NCBI GenBank assembly: GCA_944338265.1 | Contig: CALVLO010000079.1 | Coordinates: 1 to 7,068 of the forward strand | Reading direction: 5' to 3' | DNA length: 7,068 nucleotides | Source: an uncultured Clostridia bacterium | Lineage (GTDB): Bacteria > Bacillota > Clostridia > Christensenellales > Borkfalkiaceae | In this document: piece after piece, positions 1-4,614 of the stretch | Layout of the letters: the number at the start of each line of letters is the position of its first letter | Position numbering within the stretch: position 1 is the stretch's first letter | Notes under the pieces: generated by a model | Database searches by the model: none | The model's input: the letters and a program-made list of their open reading frames with translations, nothing else | Told to the model about the DNA's origin: nothing | Translations under genes and position numbers: made by a program

Positions 1-792
1 ATGACCGCGGACATGGGTGCGCCGCAATCGGTGGGCATCGGCTGCCCGGGCGTCATCGACGGCGAGCACGGCATGGTCGTCACGGGCGGAAACCTCGGCT
101 GGGAGAACAAGCCCTTTGCGAGAGATCTCTCGCAAAAGCTCGGCATCTCCGTCGTGCTTGCGAACGACGCGAACGCCGCGGCATACGGCGAGTACGTTAG
201 CGGCGCGGGGAAGGCGTATAAGAGCATTGTCATGCTCACGCTCGGCACGGGCGTGGGGAGCGGCATCGTGTTCGGCGGCAAGCTGTTCACGGGCGAGCTC
301 GGCGCGGGTGCAGAGATCGGGCATACCGTCTTAAAGGCGGGCGGGGAGCCCTGCTCCTGCGGCAGGCGCGGCTGCTTTGAGGCATACGCCTCGGCTTCTG
401 CCCTCATCCGCGGCACGCGGCGCGCGATGGAGGCGCACAGGGAGAGCGCGCTGTGGACGATCTGCCCCGCGCTTGATGCGGTAAACGGCAAGACGGCGTT
501 CGACGGCATGCGCGCGGGCGACGAGACGGCGAAAGCGGTCGTCGCGCAATATCTCGAAGACCTCGCGGAGGGCATCGCCAATGTTGTGAATGCCTTCCAC
601 CCCGAGGCGGTGCTCCTCGGCGGCGGGGTGAGCGCGGAGGGCGAGACGCTCACGCAACCCTTGCAGGCGCTCGTCGATGCGCGCATTTTGGGACACGGCG
701 CCTATGCGCCCGTCAAGATCGTGACGGCGAGCCTCAAAAACGATGCGGGGCTCGTCGGCGCGGCATTTCTTTCCAAGGGAGGCAATGTATGA
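1..792 (+). CDS. ROK-family sugar kinase (N-acetylhexosamine/glucose kinase type), 5' partial
   Basis: A ROK-family ATP-dependent sugar kinase, which phosphorylates a hexose or N-acetylhexosamine at the 6-position in the cytosol. In the visible 263 residues, GIGCPGVID lies at 12-20, NDANAAAYGE at 55-64 (D56 is the expected catalytic base) and the phosphate-binding LGTGVGSG at 81-88. The ROK zinc site is H108 (in EIGH) plus C118, C120 and C125 of CSCGRRGCFE. The N-terminal DIGGT-type ATP-binding segment, usually about 50 residues, is missing, so the ATG at base 1 is most likely an internal methionine and the gene starts outside the window. A genuinely truncated gene or contig edge is possible. 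The stop overlaps the next start as ATGA (789-792), implying translational coupling. Context with nagB favours GlcNAc, glucosamine or ManNAc as substrate, but motifs alone do not separate these from glucokinase. Confidence 0.93.
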   Translation: MTADMGAPQSVGIGCPGVIDGEHGMVVTGGNLGWENKPFARDLSQKLGISVVLANDANAAAYGEYVSGAGKAYKSIVMLTLGTGVGSGIVFGGKLFTGELGAGAEIGHTVLKAGGEPCSCGRRGCFEAYASASALIRGTRRAMEAHRESALWTICPALDAVNGKTAFDGMRAGDETAKAVVAQYLEDLAEGIANVVNAFHPEAVLLGGGVSAEGETLTQPLQALVDARILGHGAYAPVKIVTASLKNDAGLVGAAFLSKGGNV

Positions 793-1613
793 AGCTCTAT
801 ATTCCGGACGGGACGGCGGAAGAGGCGGCACTCGGGCGCACCACGCACCTTGCCATCTCCGCGCATCAGGATGACATTGAATTTATGGCGTATGCGCCCA
901 TTGCGGAGTGCTTCGGCAGCAAGGAGAAGTGGTTCGGCGCCGTCGTCGTTACGGACGGCGCGGGGAGCCCCCGCAGCGGGCTGTACGCCGACTATACCGA
1001 TGAGGAGATGAAGGCGGTGCGCGTCGTCGAGCAGGAGAAGGCTGCCTGCGTCGGCGAATACGGCTTCCTCGCCATGCTCGGACATCCCTCCAAAGAGGTG
1101 AAGGATGCAAAGAACGGGCAGATCGCCGAGGAGCTCGCCGCGCTCATCCGCAGGGCGAAGCCCAAATATCTCTACATGCACAATCTTGCCGATAAGCACG
1201 AGACGCACATCGCAACTGCCTTAAAGGTGATCGCCGCGCTGCGCATGCTCAAAAAGGAGGAGCGCCCCGAAAAGGTGTTCGGCTGCGAAGTGTGGCGCGA
1301 TCTCGATTGGATGTGCGATGAGGAGAAGGTCTTTTTGGACTGCGGTCCGCGCCCCAACCTCATGCGCTGCCTCTCTGCCGTGTTCGACAGCCAGATCGTG
1401 GGCGGCAAGCGGTATGACCTCGCCGCCGAGGGGCGCAGGCTCGCGCATGCCACCTTCTCCGCAAGCCATGCGTGCGATACCTATGCGGCGCTCAACTATG
1501 CGATGGACCTCACCCCGCTGATGGATGAGAAGACGGACATCGCGGAATATGTTACGGGCTATATCGACCGCTTCAAGCGGCAGGTCAAAGAGACGATCGC
1601 AAAATTTCAATAA
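789..1613 (+). CDS. PIG-L/LmbE-family zinc-dependent N-deacetylase
   Basis: Predicted metal-dependent deacetylase of the PIG-L/LmbE superfamily, whose members remove N-acetyl groups from GlcNAc-containing substrates (GlcNAc-PI, MshB, BshB, diacetylchitobiose deacetylase). The signature AHQDDIE at residues 25-31 matches the AHPDD-E motif with Gln for Pro: H26 and D29 are expected zinc ligands and D28 the catalytic base. The third ligand is probably H140 in KHETH (136-140), equivalent to the family HPDH motif. The length of 274 residues fits the family, and there is no signal peptide or membrane segment, so it is cytosolic. It overlaps the kinase stop by 4 bases and lies 22 bases before nagB. 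From context I infer a GlcNAc, GlcNAc-6-phosphate or chitooligosaccharide substrate, making it a candidate stand-in for NagA. A role in bacillithiol-type or glycolipid metabolism cannot be excluded. Confidence 0.9.
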   Translation: MKLYIPDGTAEEAALGRTTHLAISAHQDDIEFMAYAPIAECFGSKEKWFGAVVVTDGAGSPRSGLYADYTDEEMKAVRVVEQEKAACVGEYGFLAMLGHPSKEVKDAKNGQIAEELAALIRRAKPKYLYMHNLADKHETHIATALKVIAALRMLKKEERPEKVFGCEVWRDLDWMCDEEKVFLDCGPRPNLMRCLSAVFDSQIVGGKRYDLAAEGRRLAHATFSASHACDTYAALNYAMDLTPLMDEKTDIAEYVTGYIDRFKRQVKETIAKFQ

Positions 1614-1635
1614 ACGAACGGGAGGATGACTACAG

Positions 1636-2358
1636 ATGAAGATCGTAATTGTAGAAGATTATAAGGAGCTCTCCGCAAAGGGAGCGCGGCTGATTTTGGA
1701 TACGGTGAAGCAGAACGCCTACGCCGTGCTGGGGCTTGCCACGGGCACGACGCCCTTGGGCGTGTATGCCAACCTCATTGCCGAGCGGGAGAAGAACGGG
1801 ACGAGCTATGCGCATATCCGCACGGTGAATTTGGATGAGTACAAGGGGCTGCCCGCCGATCATGAGCAGAGCTATGCGTACTTCATGCGCAAGAATTTGT
1901 TCGATGGGCTGAACATCGACCACGAGAATACGAATATCGAGAACGGCATGGCGGCGGACGAGGCGAAGGAGTGCGCGCGGTACGATACGCTGCTCCAACA
2001 GCTCCCGCGGGACGTGCAGCTTTTGGGGCTCGGCAGCAACGGGCATATCGCCTTCAACGAGCCGGGAACGCCGTTCGGCAGCGGGACGCACGTTGTGGAG
2101 CTTGCCGAGAGCACGGTAAAGGACAATGCGCGGCTGTTTGCCGATATTTCCGAGGTGCCGCGCAAGGCGTTTACGATGGGCATCCGCGATATTATGCAGG
2201 CGAAGAAGATCGTCATTTTGGCGAGCGGGGCGAATAAGGCGGAAGCCGTGCGCAAGATGGTGAGGGGCGCGGTGACGGAACAGGTCCCTGCATCCGTCTT
2301 GCAGCTGCACCCCGATTGCACGCTTATTGCCGATAAGAGTGCGGCGTCGATGCTGTAA
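1636..2358 (+). CDS. nagB: Glucosamine-6-phosphate deaminase
   Basis: Converts glucosamine-6-phosphate to fructose-6-phosphate plus ammonia, joining amino-sugar catabolism to glycolysis in the cytosol. The phosphate-binding loop LATGTTP is at 34-40, NLDEYKGL at 65-72 holds the proton-transfer Asp (D67, E. coli D72), and GLGSNGHIAFNEPG at 131-144 holds H137 and E142 (E. coli H143, E148). R166 and K201 match the substrate-phosphate ligands R172 and K208. N135 stands where E. coli has D141. At 240 residues it resembles the short, non-allosteric Gram-positive enzymes (B. subtilis NagB about 242) rather than the 266-residue allosteric E. coli form. A GGAGG site at 1621-1625 lies 10 bases before the ATG; the ATG at 1626 inside that site is out of frame. 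It is the last gene of the operon and is followed by a strong terminator. Confidence 0.97.
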   Translation: MKIVIVEDYKELSAKGARLILDTVKQNAYAVLGLATGTTPLGVYANLIAEREKNGTSYAHIRTVNLDEYKGLPADHEQSYAYFMRKNLFDGLNIDHENTNIENGMAADEAKECARYDTLLQQLPRDVQLLGLGSNGHIAFNEPGTPFGSGTHVVELAESTVKDNARLFADISEVPRKAFTMGIRDIMQAKKIVILASGANKAEAVRKMVRGAVTEQVPASVLQLHPDCTLIADKSAASML

Positions 2359-2380
2359 AAACCGCCTTTGCCGGCGATGG

Positions 2381-2423
2381 AAAGAGCTCCGTTTTTGAGT
2401 CGGAGCTCTTTTGCGTTTTTTTG
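2381..2423 (+). terminator. Rho-independent terminator of the amino-sugar operon
   Basis: A perfect 11-bp stem, AAAGAGCTCCG (2381-2391) and CGGAGCTCTTT (2401-2411), closes a 9-base loop and is followed by TGCG and a run of seven T. It begins 22 bases after the nagB stop, so little transcription should enter the repeat-rich spacer downstream. Confidence 0.93.
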
Positions 2424-2439
2424 GGGGTGTGAAGGGGAG

Positions 2440-2498
2440 AACTCCCACTGTCGTTGCCGCAGCGCGGCAACGACACCTCCCTCAAAGAGGGAGGCAAA
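2440..2498. repeat. Two-hairpin module D, copy 1 (variable GTC/GAC stem plus CCTCCCTC stem)
   Basis: The module opens with AACTCCCACT, then an 11-bp perfect stem GTCGTTGCCGC (2450-2460) and GCGGCAACGAC (2464-2474) with loop AGC. One base later comes an 8-bp perfect stem CCTCCCTC (2476-2483) and GAGGGAGG (2487-2494) with loop AAA. Copy 2 at 3110-3166 has the same layout, the same second stem and a different but still perfect first stem. Confidence 0.9.
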
Positions 2499-2524
2499 GG
2501 GGTTGTTTTGGGGTTGTTTTTTTG

Positions 2525-2549
2525 CCTCCCCTTGTTGTTCAAGGGGAGG
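2525..2549. repeat. Perfect 10-bp hairpin CCTCCCCTTG
   Basis: Arms CCTCCCCTTG (2525-2534) and CAAGGGGAGG (2540-2549) enclose TTGTT. It resembles the shorter CCTCCCCT/AGGGGAGG hairpin at 3299-3319. A T-rich stretch precedes it on the + strand, so it could also act weakly as a terminator for - strand transcripts, though no - strand gene is seen. Confidence 0.8.
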
Positions 2550-2598
2550 GTAAGGAGGGGATAAGGGTTTTTGTTGGTTGCGCTGTTTTCTATATCCC

Positions 2599-2638
2599 CC
2601 CTGCTGCCGAGCGCAGAGCGCTCGGCGGCTTTCCCCCC
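2599..2638 (+). repeat. Module A, copy 1 (GCCGAGCGC hairpin)
   Basis: Arms 2603-2614 and 2618-2629 pair over 12 positions, including one T-G wobble (2605/2627), around a 3-base loop AGA; the 9-bp core is GCCGAGCGC. The 40-base unit recurs in reverse complement at 6924-6963 with 37 of 40 identical bases. Two of the three differences are in the loop and the third changes the wobble to C-G. It runs directly into the CCCCCCTTAA hairpin. Confidence 0.9.
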
Positions 2639-2660
2639 TTAAAACAAGTGTTAAGGGGGG
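2633..2660. repeat. CCCCCCTTAA hairpin, copy 1
   Basis: Perfect 10-bp arms CCCCCCTTAA (2633-2642) and TTAAGGGGGG (2651-2660) with loop AACAAGTG. Copies 2 and 3, at 3004-3031 and 3062-3096, have identical arms. The following GCGGG-AACTC leads into a short GTCAC ttc GTGAC hairpin at 2677-2689, a small member of the GTC/GAC family. Confidence 0.9.
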
Positions 2661-2837
2661 GCGGGGAACTCTCTCAGTCACTTCGTGACGGTGTCTTGGC
2701 GGCACCAAGGTAGAGTGCCGCCTGCGGTACTTCGCGCGAAGCGCTCGTGCGCCACTTCGTTGAAAATCTATTGCAAGCAAGACTTTCTCCTCGTGTCGGA
2801 CACAAATCGCCGCTGAAATGGCGATTTCTTAGTTCGC

Positions 2838-2904
2838 GGCGCGCGCACAGCGCATTGCGCTGATGCGCATAACGCGCCGCTCACCCCTCCAAGAGGGAGC
2901 CAAG
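2838..2904 (+). repeat. Module C, copy 1 (long nested GC hairpin)
   Basis: Bases 2838-2878 fold into a nested hairpin. CAGCGC (2848-2853) pairs with GCGCTG (2857-2862) around ATT; GCGCA (2843-2847) pairs with TGCGC (2864-2868) past a one-base bulge; GGCGC (2838-2842) pairs with GCGCC (2874-2878) past a five-base bulge. A small CCCTC/GAGGG-like hairpin follows. Copy 2 is at 3181-3246 with about 63 of 67 positions matching. Confidence 0.88.
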
Positions 2905-2914
2905 TGGATGAGAA

Positions 2915-2991
2915 CTTGCCGCCTGCGTTGGGAGAGGCGGGGGAGAGCCCCTCATCCACCGCAAGCGGTCCCCCTTCCCCCAAGGGGGAAG
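2915..2991 (+). repeat. Module B, copy 1 (77-base multi-hairpin element)
   Basis: A 77-base element holding three perfect hairpins: CCGCCT/AGGCGG (2919-2924, 2935-2940), ACCGC/GCGGT with a two-base loop (2958-2969), and TTCCCCC/GGGGGAA with a two-base loop (2975-2990). A direct copy at 6992-7068 matches at 72 of 77 bases with no gaps, and all five differences fall in hairpin loops (2933, 2963-2964, 2982-2983). Read on the - strand it translates to a short recurring peptide, an artefact of the repeat. Confidence 0.93.
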
Positions 2992-3003
2992 GCAAGTGGG
3001 GAT

Positions 3004-3031
3004 CCCCCCTTAAAACAAGTATTAAGGGGGG
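3004..3031. repeat. CCCCCCTTAA hairpin, copy 2
   Basis: Arms 3004-3013 and 3022-3031 are identical to copy 1, and the loop AACAAGTA differs from it by one base. It is again followed by GCGGG-AACTC and a GTC/GAC hairpin, GTCGC tgac GCGAC (3046-3059), so the pair of hairpins is repeated as a unit. Confidence 0.9.
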
Positions 3032-3061
3032 CGGGAAACTCCCCTGTCGCTGACGCGACAT

Positions 3062-3096
3062 CCCCCCTTAAAGCGGCGTTGCCGCGTTAAGGGGGG
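3062..3096. repeat. CCCCCCTTAA hairpin, copy 3, with inner hairpin
   Basis: Outer arms CCCCCCTTAA (3062-3071) and TTAAGGGGGG (3087-3096) are unchanged from the other copies. The loop is replaced by an inner hairpin GCGGC gtt GCCGC (3073-3085), so this copy is almost fully paired. Confidence 0.9.
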
Positions 3097-3109
3097 CACA
3101 TTTATCCTC

Positions 3110-3166
3110 AACTCCTACCGTCTGCGCGGCGGAGCCGCGCAGACACCTCCCTCTAAGAGGGAGGCA
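3110..3166. repeat. Module D, copy 2 (variable GTC/GAC stem plus CCTCCCTC stem)
   Basis: AACTCCTACC leads into a perfect 11-bp stem GTCTGCGCGGC (3120-3130) and GCCGCGCAGAC (3134-3144), loop GGA, then CCTCCCTC (3146-3153) and GAGGGAGG (3157-3164), loop TAA. Against copy 1 the first stem differs at four positions in each arm, all four compensated; the second stem is unchanged. Confidence 0.9.
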
Positions 3167-3180
3167 CGGGAATAGAGCAC

Positions 3181-3246
3181 GGCGCGCGCACAGCGCACTG
3201 CGCTGGTGCGCATAACGCGCCGCTCACCCTCCAAGAGGGAGGCAAG
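3181..3246 (+). repeat. Module C, copy 2 (long nested GC hairpin)
   Basis: Direct copy of 2838-2904, lying 343 bases further on. Both substitutions inside the nested hairpin fall in its apical loop (T to C) and its one-base bulge (A to G), leaving all pairs intact. One single-base indel and one substitution lie in the flanking part. Confidence 0.88.
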
Positions 3247-3298
3247 GGGAGGGGTGGGAATAGGATAACAACCCCTCCGTCTTGCCTACGGCAATCCA

Positions 3299-3319
3299 CC
3301 TCCCCTTACACAGGGGAGG
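3299..3319. repeat. Perfect 8-bp hairpin CCTCCCCT
   Basis: Arms CCTCCCCT (3299-3306) and AGGGGAGG (3312-3319) with loop TACAC. The upstream AACCCCTCCGTC and TTGCC/GGCAA hairpin (3282-3294) look like a decayed member of the GTC/GAC family, so this is probably a degenerate relative of module D. Confidence 0.75.
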
Positions 3320-3389
3320 CAAGGGTAGGGGAGTGGGTGGTTTTGTTTACTTTTCTTTGAAACAGTCGAGGCGGGCGGAAAAAATATGA

Positions 3390-3419
3390 TTGACAAAGGG
3401 CGGCGAGAGGGGGTATAAT
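3390..3419 (+). promoter_or_regulatory. Sigma-A promoter of the ArsR-type regulator
   Basis: TTGACA (3390-3395) and TATAAT (3414-3419) are both perfect consensus boxes with an 18-base spacer, one longer than optimal. The start of transcription should be near 3426, leaving a leader of under 20 bases before the ATG at 3443. It sits about 70 bases after the last repeat hairpin. Confidence 0.88.
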
Positions 3420-3442
3420 GGGAGGCGAAAAGGAAGGTTGCC

Positions 3443-4354
3443 ATGATCTATTTGAAAGATTTCAAACAGGGGCGCATTCTGTATGAGGCGCTTGATTCCG
3501 AAGTCCGCCTCGGCATTCTGGATGAGCTGCTGCAAAACGGCGAGCTCAATCTTGCCTATTTTGCCAAGCGGTTCGACGTCTCCAACGGCGCCATCACGGC
3601 GCACATCAAAAAGCTGCATGCGGCGGGGCTCATCGATATTTCCACCTCGTCCGGCATCCGCGGCACGCAGAAGATCTGTTCGCTCGCCACGGACAAGGTG
3701 GTCATCGATTTTGTTGCCCGTCCTGCGGAGGAGGGGCGCGCGGAGTCGGTGCATATCGACGTGGGGCACTATGTCGATTACGACGTTCTGCCCACCTGCG
3801 GGCTTGCGACGGGCGAGCACGTTGTGGGAAGATTTGACGATCCCGCCTGTTTTTCCTATTCCGAGCGCTTCCGCGCGGGCATCTTGTGGTTTGCGAGCGG
3901 CTATGTGGAGTACCTCATCCCCAATCATCTTGCGGAGGATGCCGACGTGCGCGAGCTGCAGCTCTCGATGGAGCTTGCCTCCGAGGCGCCCGGGTACGCG
4001 GCGTATTATCCGAGCGACATCTCCTTTTTCATCAACGGCAAGCCGCTCGGCGTTTACCACAGCAAGGGCGAGTACAACGACCGCGCCGGGACGGCGAGCC
4101 CGCCGTGGTGGTACGGGAATTTGGGGCAGTACGGCAAGAAGGTGGTGCTCACCGTGGGGGAGGACGGCACCTACCTGGGCGGCGTCCGCGTCAGTGAGAC
4201 GCGCATCGCCGATTTGGGGCTCATGGCGGGGGAGCAGATCCGCCTGCGCATTGCCGTACCCGAGACGGCGGAGCACTGCGGCGGCGTGACCATCTTCGGC
4301 AAGGGCTTCGGCGATTACGACGAGGGCATCGTCTGCAACTTTATTTGCAAGTAA
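3443..4354 (+). CDS. ArsR/winged-helix transcriptional regulator with beta-rich C-terminal domain
   Basis: A 303-residue predicted DNA-binding regulator resembling the COG4189 type. Residues about 12-70 form an ArsR-like winged helix: LDSEVRLGILDELL is the first helix pair, and VSNGAITAHIKKLHAAGLI (46-64) the recognition region and turn. Residues about 100-300 are rich in beta-strand patterns and include SDISFFINGKPLG (191-203) and a PPWWYGNLGQYG segment (220-231), seen in long ArsR-like proteins of Bacillota. The effector is unknown; from the sugar genes on both sides I infer a carbohydrate ligand. It has no ArsR-type metal cysteine motif such as CxC in the helix. The AAGGAAGG-like site just before the ATG supports this start. 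It is a single-gene unit with its own promoter and terminator, and may control the neighbouring sugar operons; no operator was identified. Confidence 0.87.
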   Translation: MIYLKDFKQGRILYEALDSEVRLGILDELLQNGELNLAYFAKRFDVSNGAITAHIKKLHAAGLIDISTSSGIRGTQKICSLATDKVVIDFVARPAEEGRAESVHIDVGHYVDYDVLPTCGLATGEHVVGRFDDPACFSYSERFRAGILWFASGYVEYLIPNHLAEDADVRELQLSMELASEAPGYAAYYPSDISFFINGKPLGVYHSKGEYNDRAGTASPPWWYGNLGQYGKKVVLTVGEDGTYLGGVRVSETRIADLGLMAGEQIRLRIAVPETAEHCGGVTIFGKGFGDYDEGIVCNFICK

Positions 4355-4362
4355 TTTCACAG

Positions 4363-4390
4363 ATTTCTTTTTGAACTGACAAAAAGAAAT
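4363..4390. other. AT-rich 10-bp hairpin after the regulator
   Basis: Arms ATTTCTTTTT (4363-4372) and AAAAAGAAAT (4381-4390) pair perfectly around GAACTGAC, starting 8 bases after the stop codon. It has no following U-run and weak A-T pairing, so it is a poor terminator alone, but it immediately precedes a better one. Confidence 0.55.
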
Positions 4391-4405
4391 TTCGTGAGTT
4401 TAAGG

Positions 4406-4442
4406 AAACCCCGCACCGCATACGCTTTGTGCGCGGTTTTTT
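4406..4442 (+). terminator. Rho-independent terminator of the regulator gene
   Basis: Arms AAACCCCGCAC (4406-4416) and GTGCGCGGTTT (4429-4439) pair with a single mismatch (C4411 against C4434) around a 12-base loop, and the 3' arm runs into six T in total. It ends the regulator's transcription unit about 170 bases before the next start codon. Confidence 0.85.
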
Positions 4443-4523
4443 GCGATCGCGCGCAAATAGCAACAGTATAGCGCGCGGCGGCTCACTCGTTTGAATATGT
4501 ACCGCAGCCAGGGTTTTGCGGGC

Positions 4524-4596
4524 GGAGGCGCAGCCTCCTTGCGCAAGAGATCAGAGGGAAGAGTTCGCACGTTTTTCCGCGTTGCGGACGCGGGAA
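4524..4596 (+). other. Structured leader upstream of the dehydrogenase gene
   Basis: The stretch from 4443 to 4614 has no clear sigma-A promoter; the only loose match is a TATAGC at 4467-4472 without a properly spaced -35 box. It contains a perfect hairpin GGAGGC gca GCCTCC (4524-4538), an overlapping palindrome CTTGCGCAAG (4538-4547), and an imperfect hairpin TTCCGCG/CGCGGGAA (4575-4596) just before the ribosome binding site. This could be an attenuator or only GC-rich chance; I do not recognise a riboswitch class. Confidence 0.3.
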
Positions 4597-4614
4597 GACG
4601 GGATAAGGATCTTT

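Larger units (their letters stand above)
2440..3325. repeat. Gene-free spacer packed with palindromic repeat modules
   Basis: Between the nagB terminator and the next promoter there are about 900 bases with no credible gene. The stretch is almost wholly made of short perfect hairpins, several present two to four times here and some again at 6924-7068. They are annotated singly below. Smaller ones without their own entry: TTCCCC-type arms flanking GTGCCGC/GCGGTAC near 2714-2729 (one G-T pair), CTTCGCGCGAAG at about 2731-2742, AAATCGCC/GGCGATTT at 2804-2827 and TTGCC tac GGCAA at 3282-3294. Two tandem copies of GGGGTTGTTTT lie at 2499-2520. Open frames here simply translate the repeats. No transposase, terminal target duplication or regular spacer pattern is visible. 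The look is that of REP/MITE-like intergenic elements; function is unknown. Confidence 0.88.

Noticed and set aside
2411..2713. Small + strand open frames in the long spacer
   Set aside because: They translate hairpin repeats, lack ribosome binding sites and have no protein-like features.
2804..2827. AAATCGCC/GGCGATTT hairpin as an intrinsic terminator
   Set aside because: No T-run follows on either strand and there is no gene just upstream; better treated as part of the repeat cluster.
2440..3325. CRISPR array
   Set aside because: Repeats are of several kinds, differ in length and spacing, and some are inverted; there are no uniform spacers and no cas genes.
2440..3325. Insertion sequence or attachment site
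   Set aside because: No transposase or integrase frame, no pair of terminal inverted repeats bounding the region, and no target duplication visible. Non-autonomous elements remain possible and are discussed in the findings.
3347..4360. 337-codon open frame on the - strand opposite the regulator gene
   Set aside because: Antisense shadow of the ArsR-type gene; it would also run through that gene's consensus promoter and has no recognisable family motif.
4516..4614. N-terminal extension of the dehydrogenase from a TTG start
   Set aside because: The 33 added residues are Arg- and Ala-rich without family similarity, the leader there is hairpin-rich, and the ATG at 4615 has a well-placed AAGGA.
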